The notes: a model not told the origin generated them from the letters alone. A DNA stretch of 17,836 nt from CAVDWX01 sp963612735 (GCA_963612735.1 CAVDWX010000030.1:1-17836); one strand, 5' to 3'; positions 1 to 6,770 are shown, numbered from the stretch's first letter. Numbers and translations are program-made.

Positions 1-36
1 ATTCTTGTATTAATCCTGATACTCTTGATTCTTGTT

Positions 37-69
37 AAAAAAGACTAGTCAACTCTTAAGTTGCTAGCC
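37..69 (-). terminator. Possible leftward intrinsic terminator
   Basis: Positions 43-69 form an inverted repeat: GACTAG, one unpaired T, CAACT, a four-base loop, then AGTTG and CTAGCC. Read on the minus strand it is immediately followed by six T (A37-A42 on the plus strand), the layout of a Rho-independent terminator. It would end a leftward transcript arising in the gene-free region upstream of mraZ, or attenuate a gene beyond the left edge. No transcript is proven. On the plus strand there is no T tract after it. Confidence 0.5.
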
Positions 70-180
70 AAAAAGCAAATTTATCTTAGCTCGAATTAAA
101 TGGATTTGCAATGATCGGGGTGATTCATTTCGCCCCTCCCAATTGAAAAATCTATGGTTCTATCGTGGTTTTTTAAATTG
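37..180. other. Structured gene-free region, possible non-coding RNA
   Basis: This stretch has no plausible ORF but carries four inverted repeats in 145 bp, which is dense for such AT-rich DNA. They are the terminator-like hairpin at 43-69; GCAAAT (75-80) with ATTTGC (104-109); GGGGTGA (117-123) with a TCGCCCC arm ending at 136; and a long imperfect stem pairing about 140-152 with 167-180. Three of these gain G-U pairs if read on the plus strand, whereas the T tract of the first suggests the minus strand, so the strand is unresolved. I compared it mentally with RNase P RNA, tmRNA, 6S, SRP RNA, tracrRNA and common riboswitches and found no convincing match. The rest of the gap to mraZ (181-440) is AT-rich, with the hairpin at 324-360 as its only clear structure. 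Confidence 0.35.
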
Positions 181-323
181 ATATAAATTTTGAAATTATT
201 TTAATAGATAACGTTTAATAAGATTAAAAATAAATAAGACTATACTTCTAATTCGTGTTTCTAAATTACTTAAATAAATTTCTCTCTCTTTTAGCATTGT
301 ATAGTTAGCAAAATTATGTAAAT

Positions 324-360
324 AAAAACTTATTTTTGAAATTTAGGTAATAAGTTTTTT
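324..360 (+). terminator. AT-rich terminator-like hairpin upstream of mraZ
   Basis: AAAAACTTATT (324-334) is perfectly complementary to AATAAGTTTTT (349-359), giving an 11-bp stem with a 14-base loop and a run of T at its 3' side. The A run on the 5' side makes it symmetrical, so it could act in both directions. It would insulate the mraZ promoter from rightward transcription coming from the structured region. With only one G-C pair the stem is weak, so function is uncertain. Confidence 0.45.
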
Positions 361-444
361 AACCGATGATATCGTTCTATTTTTGCATTTAAATTTTGAA
401 ATATGTAATTTAATAATATTTTATTATTTTTTTCTTTTTTAGTA

Positions 445-474
445 TTGCTAATCATGTTTATATGGCTTTATAAT
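445..474 (+). promoter_or_regulatory. mraZ promoter
   Basis: TTGCTA (445-450) lies 18 bp before a perfect TATAAT (469-474). Transcription would begin near 481, giving a leader of about 32 bases before the mraZ ATG at 513. The -35 element shares the TTGC core with the ftsA and ileS promoters of this window. Confidence 0.7.
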
Positions 475-480
475 ATGAGT

Positions 481-510
481 GCAGTGGTAAAAAGTGGGAG
501 AAAGTGGGAA
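481..510 (+). promoter_or_regulatory. MraZ operator, three 10-bp direct repeats
   Basis: Three tandem 10-base units, GCAGTGGTAA, AAAGTGGGAG and AAAGTGGGAA, share the core AGTGG at an exact 10-bp period. MraZ regulators are known to bind such repeats in front of their own operon: a TGGG core at 10-bp period in E. coli, an AAAGTG-type core in mycoplasmas. Here the array begins at the predicted transcription start and runs to 2 bases before the ATG, so it also contains the only plausible ribosome binding sequence (GGGAG, 496-500). Bound MraZ would therefore be expected to repress initial transcription of mraZ-rsmH and the two small genes behind them. Confidence 0.75.
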
Positions 511-512
511 AA

Positions 513-938
513 ATGTTATTTGGACACTATGAACATACACTCGATGAGAAAGGTAGATTAGTCATTCCTCGCAAATTGCGCGAAGAACTCGGACAATTAG
601 TCTATATTCTTAAAGGCTTTGATGGGGCATTAGCCATCTATCAAGCTAATAAATTTGAGGAATTAGTGGCTCAAATTGATAAAATGCCCTTTAATAAAGC
701 TTCCGCTAGAAGTTATATCCGCGCTCAACTATCATCAGCTTGCGATTTAGAAGTTGATAAGATGGGTCGAGTCCAATTACCAACGCATTTATTAAACAAA
801 TATTCTATCGGTAAAGATGTCGTTATTCTTGGAGTTGGCGACCATATGGAAATATGGGATAAAGCCACTTATGAACAATATGAAAAGAATATGGATAAAG
901 ATTTTGAAGACATCGCTGAAGATTTGAATATCGATTAA
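513..938 (+). CDS. mraZ: Transcriptional regulator MraZ
   Basis: MraZ is a DNA-binding regulator with two tandem AbrB/SpoVT-like swapped-hairpin domains. It controls the division and cell wall cluster, usually as repressor of its own operon. The first repeat holds the signature around GRLVIPRKLR near residues 14-23, and the second holds GRVQLP near residues 85-90. The protein is 141 residues, the usual family length. I chose ATG 513 because family members begin M-(F/L)-x-G; the in-frame GTG at 504 adds only three residues and lies inside the third operator repeat. rsmH follows after 4 bases, so the pair is translationally close. Three matching operator repeats directly upstream support autoregulation. 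Confidence 0.95.
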   Translation: MLFGHYEHTLDEKGRLVIPRKLREELGQLVYILKGFDGALAIYQANKFEELVAQIDKMPFNKASARSYIRAQLSSACDLEVDKMGRVQLPTHLLNKYSIGKDVVILGVGDHMEIWDKATYEQYEKNMDKDFEDIAEDLNID

Positions 939-942
939 CAAC

Positions 943-1866
943 ATGAACAAACATATACCAGTTTTACTTAACGAATCCATCGACGGGTTAAATATTAAAA
1001 GTAGTGGTATCTATGTTGATCTCACCTTAGGAAGAGCGGGCCATTCATCAGTTATCTTATCTAAATTAACAAGTGGTAAATTAATCGGAGTTGATCAAGA
1101 TGAAGAAGCGATTGAAGAAAGTAGAACCATTCTTTCTAAAATCAGTTCAAATTTTGTTCTCATACATTCCAATTTTAAAAACATCAAAGACATTTTATCT
1201 TCATTAAATATCGGTGGTGTTGATGGGATTTTGATGGATTTAGGAGTTTCATCCCCACAGTTTGATGAAGCGGAAAGAGGATTCTCCTATCGAAGTGATG
1301 CTCCCTTAGATATGAGAATGGATCGCAGTCAAAATTTAACAGCTTACGACATTGTTAACAATTATAGTGAAAACGATCTATTTAGAATAATTAAAGATTA
1401 TGGCGAAGAAAAATACGCCTATTCCATTGCTAAAAATATTGTTAAAGCTCGAAGCACTAAACCGATTAAGACCACTTTTGAATTAGTGGACATCATCAAG
1501 ATGAGCAAGCCAATGAAAGAACTTAAAAAAGTGGGTCATCCCGCTAAGCAAGTATTTCAAGCCTTACGCATCGAGACTAACGATGAATTAAATGTCTTAA
1601 GGGAAACACTAATCAGCGCTAGTGAAGTGCTCAATAGTAAAGGCCGCTTAGCTGTCATTACCTTCCATTCATTGGAAGATAAAATCGTTAAATCATTCTT
1701 TAAATCCTTAGCGATTAAAGAGGGCAATCGATACGATTTACCAGACAACAATGAAGAATGCTTATATAACCTCATTACCACGAAAGCAATTAAGCCTAGT
1801 GAAGAAGAATTAATAAATAATCATCGCTCCGCAAGTGCGAAATTAAGGATTATAGAAAGGAAATAA
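943..1866 (+). CDS. rsmH: 16S rRNA (cytosine(1402)-N4)-methyltransferase RsmH (MraW)
   Basis: RsmH uses S-adenosylmethionine to methylate N4 of C1402 in 16S rRNA, in the decoding centre of the small ribosomal subunit. The 307-residue length is normal. Visible family motifs are HIPVLLNE at the N-terminus, the SAM-binding loop DLTLGRAGHS (residues 26-35), an acidic SAM contact in GVDQDEEAI (49-57) and the block MDLGVSSPQFDEAERGFSYR (98-117). The C-terminal half has RIETNDEL and the VITFHSLED motif. It is preceded by mraZ, as in nearly all bacteria, and by no clear Shine-Dalgarno sequence, so translation may depend on mraZ translation. The next small gene starts 4 bases after the stop. Confidence 0.96.
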   Translation: MNKHIPVLLNESIDGLNIKSSGIYVDLTLGRAGHSSVILSKLTSGKLIGVDQDEEAIEESRTILSKISSNFVLIHSNFKNIKDILSSLNIGGVDGILMDLGVSSPQFDEAERGFSYRSDAPLDMRMDRSQNLTAYDIVNNYSENDLFRIIKDYGEEKYAYSIAKNIVKARSTKPIKTTFELVDIIKMSKPMKELKKVGHPAKQVFQALRIETNDELNVLRETLISASEVLNSKGRLAVITFHSLEDKIVKSFFKSLAIKEGNRYDLPDNNEECLYNLITTKAIKPSEEELINNHRSASAKLRIIERK

Positions 1867-1870
1867 AATT

Positions 1871-2098
1871 ATGAAAGATAAATTAGTCAAAAATGGACAT
1901 AAAGCCCCTTATTACCGTTTCCGCAAATTCTCTCTTGGATTAGTGGTTTCTTTAAGCGCCTTTTTCATCATTTTAGTTCCAACATATATTTCTATAAATT
2001 ATCAAAATGAACAAGGGCAAGCTAAAGAAAATTCTTCTAGTGAACCCATTAGCGAGGACATCAACAATGAACAAATTAAAACTTATCAACAAGATTAA
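1871..2098 (+). CDS. Small single-pass membrane protein in the ftsL position
   Basis: A 75-residue protein of unrecognised family. The first 20 residues are basic, followed by one hydrophobic segment (about 22-45) and a short polar, Ser/Glu/Gln-rich tail of about 30 residues, predicted outside the cell. The boundary carries YRFRKFSLG (16-24) followed by L-V-V-S, close to the YSIRK-G/S type export motif of Gram-positive surface proteins, but no signal peptidase site is evident. The start has a good ribosome binding site (AAAGGA, 1856-1861). Between rsmH and the division genes one usually finds ftsL. Topology and place would suit a reduced FtsL-like protein, but the extracellular part is too short for the FtsL coiled coil. 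Function is therefore inference only; the gene is probably real because of its RBS, spacing and coding character. Confidence 0.7.
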   Translation: MKDKLVKNGHKAPYYRFRKFSLGLVVSLSAFFIILVPTYISINYQNEQGQAKENSSSEPISEDINNEQIKTYQQD

Positions 2099-2300
2099 TG
2101 TCGTTGTTTCTTTGTGGTTAAGTGTTATCTCGCTCGCCCTTTTACTTATATATAGATTTTATGTCAATAACCTCCCTTTACTTATTGCATCATGTTCATT
2201 AATTGGTCTAACACTGCTGATTAATATTTCTCTCATCCTCATTAACCTCAAACAGTGTGAAACATCAAAGGCCAAATCTAATGAATGGTACCGTAACTAA
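2067..2300 (+). CDS. Small two-pass membrane protein, unknown function
   Basis: A 77-residue protein with two hydrophobic helices (about residues 10-28 and 31-54), a tight turn NNLP between them, and polar ends. It resembles no family I can name. ATG 2067 is preferred over the in-frame ATG 2007 because GAGGA (2054-2058) sits 8 bases upstream and the extra 20 residues would overlap the previous gene fully. Even so, the gene overlaps the 75-residue gene by 32 bp, which suggests translational coupling and a joint role. Its last codons form the left arm of the terminator at 2290-2321. As the last gene of the mraZ unit it may act in envelope or division functions, but there is no direct evidence. 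Confidence 0.65.
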   Translation: MNKLKLINKINVVVSLWLSVISLALLLIYRFYVNNLPLLIASCSLIGLTLLINISLILINLKQCETSKAKSNEWYRN

Positions 2301-2321
2301 GTGTTACGGTTTTCTTTTTTT
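2290..2321 (+). terminator. Terminator of the mraZ-rsmH unit
   Basis: ACCGTAAC (2290-2297) pairs perfectly with GTTACGGT (2303-2310) around a five-base loop, followed by TTTCTTTTTTT (2311-2321). The stem begins inside the preceding gene, whose stop codon lies in the loop (2298-2300). It separates mraZ-rsmH from ftsA-ftsZ, so the two halves of the division cluster are distinct transcription units. Confidence 0.85.
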
Positions 2322-2382
2322 AGTACATTATTAGTATTTATTTAGTAGATTTCATTTTCTATTTTGCTATTTATATAAATAA

Positions 2383-2411
2383 TTGCATTATTTCATATTA
2401 ATCGGTAAAAT
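2383..2411 (+). promoter_or_regulatory. ftsA-ftsZ promoter, nearly leaderless
   Basis: TTGCAT (2383-2388) and TAAAAT (2406-2411) are spaced by 17 bp. A start about 7 bases past the -10 element falls at 2418-2420, only 1-3 bases before the ftsA ATG at 2421. No Shine-Dalgarno sequence is present, consistent with a leaderless or near-leaderless mRNA. A weaker alternative pairing (TTGCTA 2364-2369 with CATTAT near 2387) would give a longer leader. Confidence 0.6.
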
Positions 2412-2420
2412 AATTTTGAT

Positions 2421-3620
2421 ATGGAAAAACCTTTAGCAGCCTTAGAAATCTCTTCAAAACAGCTTAAGCTTATTGTCGGCTATGAATTAGATGGTAAAGT
2501 CTATGTTTTATATACCCTTAATAAGCCATATGGACATATTGTCAAAGAAGGAAAATTTATCGATGTTCCCGAATTAAATAAAGCAATTGCTTCCATTTGT
2601 GAGATCGCTGATAGCAATGTTAAATTAAAAATTAGTATTTCTGATGCTTTAGTGGCTCTTACTCCATATGGGATTCAAGTATTTAATTCCGATCAAATTA
2701 CGACAATCGTTTCTGAAGATAGTAAAGTTAGCTCTTTGGATGTTAAAAATATTTATACTCTTATTCGTAATGGCACTTATCCTAATAATAGCGTTTTAGC
2801 GGATATCATACCTAATGCTTATATTTTGGAAGATCAAAGAACGTTCCCAGAACCTCCATATGGAGAAACTTCTAAATCGTTAAAAGTCATATCAAAAGTG
2901 CATACGTTACCTAGTTTTATAGTCAATAATTATTGCGCTGTTGTTAAAAATAGTGGCATCGCCGTAAGAAGAACATTTGTTTCTCCTTTTGCAACTTCTC
3001 AATTATTAGCGACATATCCAGAAATTCCATCCGATTATATTCTTGTCGATATTGGTAGTGAAGTAACTACTGTTTCTTTAATTGGTCAAAAAGAATTGTA
3101 TGATTCAAGATTCTTTTCTTGGGGCGGTGATAATATTACCGATCACATCGTTGCTAGCTTCAACATCGGTGAAGAAGATGCTGAAAAAATTAAAGTGACG
3201 TATGGAATTGATAACCGTGTCATGAATTTTGAAGCACCGGTTTGTACAAGCGATGATGGAAACGGTAACGAAATCAAACATTACACTGATGAATTAAATA
3301 AAATCATTAAATCAGAACTCGATGTTTTCATTAAAGAACTCGATACTGCTTTAAATCAATTATTTGTCCAATATGATCCGTCTTATAAGCGCCTCCCTAT
3401 GGTTTTAATTGGGGGAGGGTCAAGACTACACGGCTTAGTTGAATACATCTTGCCTAAATTAGAAAGCGATAAGATAATCCCTGTTATCCCTAAAACATTA
3501 GGAGCGAGAAATCCTTCCTATTTTGCTTTATTAGGAATGATTTTAATTGCTAATAAATATCCGCTTATTCAGGAAGAAGATCAAGCCAAAGTTGGAAGTT
3601 TAACTCGCAATAGCAAATAG
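2421..3620 (+). CDS. ftsA: Cell division protein FtsA (actin-like), without obvious membrane helix
   Basis: FtsA is the actin-fold protein that links FtsZ filaments to the membrane and recruits the divisome. The ATPase core is visible: an N-terminal phosphate-1 strand (AALEISSKQLKLIVGY), the phosphate-2 region YILVDIGSEVTTVSLIG (206-222) followed by FSWGGDNITDHI, and the adenosine-binding stretch MVLIGGGSRLHGLVEYI. ftsZ starts 11 bases downstream, which strongly supports the call. Length is 399 residues, at the short end for the family. The C-terminus (EEDQAKVGSLTRNSK) is polar and lacks the conserved amphipathic membrane-targeting helix. The Asp usual in the phosphate-1 motif is Glu here. 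The Hsp70-fold relatives PilM and MreB are less likely because of the partner gene. Confidence 0.9.
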   Translation: MEKPLAALEISSKQLKLIVGYELDGKVYVLYTLNKPYGHIVKEGKFIDVPELNKAIASICEIADSNVKLKISISDALVALTPYGIQVFNSDQITTIVSEDSKVSSLDVKNIYTLIRNGTYPNNSVLADIIPNAYILEDQRTFPEPPYGETSKSLKVISKVHTLPSFIVNNYCAVVKNSGIAVRRTFVSPFATSQLLATYPEIPSDYILVDIGSEVTTVSLIGQKELYDSRFFSWGGDNITDHIVASFNIGEEDAEKIKVTYGIDNRVMNFEAPVCTSDDGNGNEIKHYTDELNKIIKSELDVFIKELDTALNQLFVQYDPSYKRLPMVLIGGGSRLHGLVEYILPKLESDKIIPVIPKTLGARNPSYFALLGMILIANKYPLIQEEDQAKVGSLTRNSK

Positions 3621-3631
3621 AGGTATATAAT

Positions 3632-4735
3632 ATGCAAAACTATGATTTAGATAACTTTGAACCCGCTGCTAAAATAGTCGTTATCGGCGTTGGCGGTGCA
3701 GGAAATAATGCTGTTAACCGCATGATTGATGATGATATTGCTAATGTTGATTTTTATGTCGCTAATACCGATAAACAAGCTTTATCAACTTCTAAATCAT
3801 ATAACCGTATCATTTTAGGCGAATCTCTTACCGGTGGATTAGGAGCTGGTGGAGAGCCGGAAATTGGTGAAAAAGCGGCGGAAGCGAGCGCTGACGATAT
3901 TCGCGAAATTGTTAAAGATGCAAATATGGTTTTTATCGCTGCGGGGATGGGAGGAGGAACCGGAACTGGTGCCGCTCCTGTTATTGCTAAAATTGCCAAA
4001 GATAGCGGAGCCTTAGTGGTTGCTATTGTCACTCGACCATTTACCTTTGAAGGAAAAATACGCATTGTCCATTCAATTGAAGGGCTGACTAAATTAAAAG
4101 AAAATGTTGATTCTATCATCGTCGTCAATAATGATAAATTACTTATGATGTCTGGAAAAGCTCCTATTACTGAAGCTTTTTATGAATCCGATAAAGTCTT
4201 GGCTCAATCCGTTAAAACGGTCGTTAATTTAATTCTTTTACCAGCGATTATTAACCTCGATTTTGCGGATGTTAGAAATACTTTAAAAGATTCTGGTGTT
4301 GCTTTAATTGGATTTGGTCTTGGAAGTGGGGCTAATCGAAGTAAGGAAGCGGCGAATAACGCTATTAATTCTCCTTTGCTTGAGGCATCTATTACCGGAG
4401 CAAGAAAAGCTATTGTCGCTATAACTTGTGGACCCAAAGTTTCTCTTATTGAAGCTCAGCAAACCGTTGATATGTTAATAAATGCAGCAGGAGGAGATAT
4501 CGATATTAAATTTGGTATCGCCATCAATGATCAACTTAACGATGAAATTTTAGTAAGCGTCATCGCTTCTCATTTCGAACATGAAGTTGATTTCTCTAAG
4601 CCCACTCCATTTGTTGCACTAAAAAGTGATAATGTCTTTAATAATGTTGATGATAACTCCAATAATGAAAATACAGAAAATGAAGAGACAAGCGATTTAG
4701 AAAATGACATCTTGCCTTCATTTTTAAAGGATTAA
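3632..4735 (+). CDS. ftsZ: Cell division protein FtsZ (tubulin-like GTPase)
   Basis: FtsZ polymerises into the cytokinetic ring using GTP. All core motifs are present: the nucleotide loop GVGGAGNNAVNRM (residues 19-31), ANTDKQAL, the tubulin signature GGGTGTGAAPVIA (107-119), RPFTFEGK, and the T7 synergy loop NLDFADVRNTLKDSG, whose acidic residues complete the neighbour's GTPase site. The C-terminal domain ends in an acidic, Asn-rich linker and DILPSFLKD, which matches the conserved C-terminal peptide that binds FtsA and other partners. At 367 residues the length is normal. The segment after FEGK (IRIVHSIEGL) differs from the more usual KKR-containing version. AGAGG upstream gives a good ribosome binding site. 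Confidence 0.98.
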   Translation: MQNYDLDNFEPAAKIVVIGVGGAGNNAVNRMIDDDIANVDFYVANTDKQALSTSKSYNRIILGESLTGGLGAGGEPEIGEKAAEASADDIREIVKDANMVFIAAGMGGGTGTGAAPVIAKIAKDSGALVVAIVTRPFTFEGKIRIVHSIEGLTKLKENVDSIIVVNNDKLLMMSGKAPITEAFYESDKVLAQSVKTVVNLILLPAIINLDFADVRNTLKDSGVALIGFGLGSGANRSKEAANNAINSPLLEASITGARKAIVAITCGPKVSLIEAQQTVDMLINAAGGDIDIKFGIAINDQLNDEILVSVIASHFEHEVDFSKPTPFVALKSDNVFNNVDDNSNNENTENEETSDLENDILPSFLKD

Positions 4736-4738
4736 TTT

Positions 4739-6538
4739 ATGAAATTGAAAATCATATCATTATTATTAATTGTTTTAAGCGTGTCCAGTTGTTCAAGTGG
4801 TAAATCTTCTTATATTTATAATTCACATAATAATGAAAATTCATCTTCTATTTATAGTTCTTCTAATGACGTAGATGGTAAAACATATTTACCAAGTGCA
4901 TATTATGATTCATATTATCCGGATGACTTTTCTTGGACTAATAGTAGTGATTTAAGAATTAAATTATTAAAGATTATTAGAACTGGATATACTGCGATTG
5001 AATATGCGCAGTGGGATATTTGTAAAGCTTCATCTCAAAGCTTGACTAATTTTAAAAATGTTAATCAAATTTATAGTCAAGATGATATTAAAAAGACTTC
5101 GACTTATAGCAGTACTGGCAATGTCAAAGGTTGGCAAAAAGAGCATGCTTTTCCGGCTTCTCTAATGACTGGTTTAACAACTACTCAAGCTGTTAAAACT
5201 AAAGGTATGGCCACTGATTTGCATAATTTATTTGCTTCTTATGGATCCGCTAATAGTTCAAGAGGAAATTGTAATTATGGAAATGCGGATAAAACCTATT
5301 TTAAAACTATTGATAATAGCGATGTGAAATACACTAATGTCAATCCAAATACTGGTGGCAATGCTGATTTAGATTATAATTTTGAACCAGGTGATGAAGA
5401 TAAAGGCATGTTAGCAAGAGCCATCTTTTATATGGCTTTGATGTATGGAGAAGAAGCTAAAGAATATGAAGATGATGAAAGTCAATACGGCCTTTCCTTG
5501 CAAGAAGATTATGTGAAATTTATAACAGGTGGAGAAGCACCTAAAAGCCACGGTAATTTATCTACCCTACTTGCTTGGAATGAATTCAAAGTTAATCGAT
5601 TGGAATATCAACATAATGAAACAGTTTATAGTGCTATTTATAAAGATGTCTCTCAAGGCAATCGCAATCCTTTTGTTGATTATCCAGATTTGGTCAGCTA
5701 TGTATATGGAGAAAATAAGGATAAAGCAGGAAAATTAAGCGATTTAAAGCCATCAAAGGCTGATATTATTTTAGAAGCTAAATCCATTTATAATTATGCT
5801 TATAGTGAAACTAATATAGATTCTTATCATGTCGGTGATGAATTCAAATTTTCTACTTTAACGCTTAACCTCATTAAGCAAGATTTTACTTTTGAAGAAA
5901 TAAAAGGAATTGATTCTTCTTTTACTGTTATTGGAATTAGTGATAATTATCTATTTACTTCAAGTGATGTTGGTGATAAAACAATTTCGATTTCGACTCC
6001 AATTAACATTATCTATTTCACAATTAGTATCGCTTCTGATGTTATCCATGGCGCTACTTATGCGAGTAGACTTATTTCAAATGAGAGTCAAGCTAGCGAA
6101 GATGAGAATTATATTTTGACATCTACTTCACTAGAAAACGCAACTACATTAAAGGATAGTTTAAATAAACAGGAATGGTTATTTAATTTTGGAATTACAA
6201 AAACTGCTGTTGCCAAAAGTGGAAACGGGGTTGTTTTTGGAGGAGCTTCAACAACTAAACCCGCTGTTAATAATTTAAGCATCGAAAGCGTTAATAATAT
6301 TTCCAATATTGATTACATTGCCATCTCGACCCATACCGCCTCTAACAAATCGGCTGATTTAGTAATTTACATTGATGAAGTCAGCGTTTATTCGACTACT
6401 GTTACATATGAAAAAGGCGAATATATAATTTATTCAACTCCCACTGATATTAATAAATCTGGGAAGATTAAGTTTGAATTTAATAACGTCGATGCTGGAC
6501 TTCATATTGAATATATTGCTTTCAATGTAATTAATTAG
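4739..6538 (+). CDS. Surface lipoprotein nuclease, endonuclease I family, with C-terminal adhesion-like region
   Basis: A 599-residue secreted nuclease. Residues 1-18 are a lipoprotein signal (hydrophobic stretch, lipobox V-S-S-C with Cys18), so the mature protein is probably anchored outside the membrane. Residues about 70-325 match the endonuclease I (His-Me finger) family: KEH (134-136) with the likely catalytic His, DLHNLFA (160-166), N172, R175 and N177 in the SSRGNCNYG block, then EPGDEDKGMLARAIFYM and QGNRNPFVD (306-314). The family cuts DNA and sometimes RNA without sequence specificity. Residues about 350-599 hold a bacterial Ig-like stretch (YHVGDEFKF to DVGDKTISI) and a beta-rich module I cannot name. 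The gene follows ftsZ by 3 bases with AAAGGA 7 bases before the ATG, so it is probably co-transcribed. Salvage of nucleic acids from the surroundings is the likely role. Confidence 0.88.
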   Translation: MKLKIISLLLIVLSVSSCSSGKSSYIYNSHNNENSSSIYSSSNDVDGKTYLPSAYYDSYYPDDFSWTNSSDLRIKLLKIIRTGYTAIEYAQWDICKASSQSLTNFKNVNQIYSQDDIKKTSTYSSTGNVKGWQKEHAFPASLMTGLTTTQAVKTKGMATDLHNLFASYGSANSSRGNCNYGNADKTYFKTIDNSDVKYTNVNPNTGGNADLDYNFEPGDEDKGMLARAIFYMALMYGEEAKEYEDDESQYGLSLQEDYVKFITGGEAPKSHGNLSTLLAWNEFKVNRLEYQHNETVYSAIYKDVSQGNRNPFVDYPDLVSYVYGENKDKAGKLSDLKPSKADIILEAKSIYNYAYSETNIDSYHVGDEFKFSTLTLNLIKQDFTFEEIKGIDSSFTVIGISDNYLFTSSDVGDKTISISTPINIIYFTISIASDVIHGATYASRLISNESQASEDENYILTSTSLENATTLKDSLNKQEWLFNFGITKTAVAKSGNGVVFGGASTTKPAVNNLSIESVNNISNIDYIAISTHTASNKSADLVIYIDEVSVYSTTVTYEKGEYIIYSTPTDINKSGKIKFEFNNVDAGLHIEYIAFNVIN

Positions 6539-6544
6539 TAAAAT
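6516..6544 (+). promoter_or_regulatory. ileS operon promoter
   Basis: TTGCTT (6516-6521) and TAAAAT (6539-6544) have a 17-bp spacer. The promoter overlaps the last codons of the nuclease gene and would start transcription near 6551, just before the T-box leader. No terminator is seen between the nuclease gene and this promoter, so ftsA-ftsZ transcripts may also run into the T-box. Confidence 0.65.
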
Positions 6545-6550
6545 TAATTC

Positions 6551-6770
6551 CGTTCCTAGAAGACACGTTCCTTTTAAGGCTATTTATAGCGAGTTGGTGA
6601 TGGTGGAAGACTGACAATAAGGTAAAAGTGAATATCCCTTCTTTGTAGATATCTGAACTAATAGTAAGTTATCCGTTAGCAGCGTCAATGCTTAATTAAG
6701 GGCTAGAATGAATATTTCTAGAACTAAGGTGGTACCGCGCTTAATGCGTCCTTAGCGGACGCTTTTATAT
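6551..6770 (+). promoter_or_regulatory. T-box riboswitch, isoleucine type
   Basis: This leader senses uncharged tRNA-Ile and prevents termination upstream of ileS. Stem I is closed by CTATT (6580-6584) with AATAG (6660-6664) and carries the usual GTTGGTGATGGTGGAAG basal motif. An ATC triplet at 6651-6653 is the best candidate Ile specifier codon. The conserved T-box AAGGTGGTACCGCG is at 6726-6739, and its TGGT (6730-6733) can pair with an acceptor end having discriminator A. Antiterminator arms CTAAGG (6724-6729) and CCTTAG (6750-6755) compete with the terminator stem GCGTCC (6746-6751) and GGACGC (6757-6762), followed by TTTT. The specifier assignment is the least certain part. Confidence 0.93.

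Noticed and set aside
37..180. tracrRNA, tmRNA, RNase P RNA or 6S RNA in the upstream region
   Set aside because: No repeat array, tag ORF, tRNA-like end or conserved RNase P core was seen; the hairpins alone do not identify a class.
504..512. GTG at 504 as start of mraZ
   Set aside because: It adds three residues not typical of MraZ and lies inside the third operator repeat; ATG 513 matches the family N-terminus.
2007..2066. Longer start for the two-pass membrane protein
   Set aside because: GAGGA is well placed for ATG 2067, and the extra basic residues overlap the previous gene in another frame.
3754..4437. Leftward ORFs within ftsZ
   Set aside because: They are antisense shadows of a highly conserved gene, without start signals.
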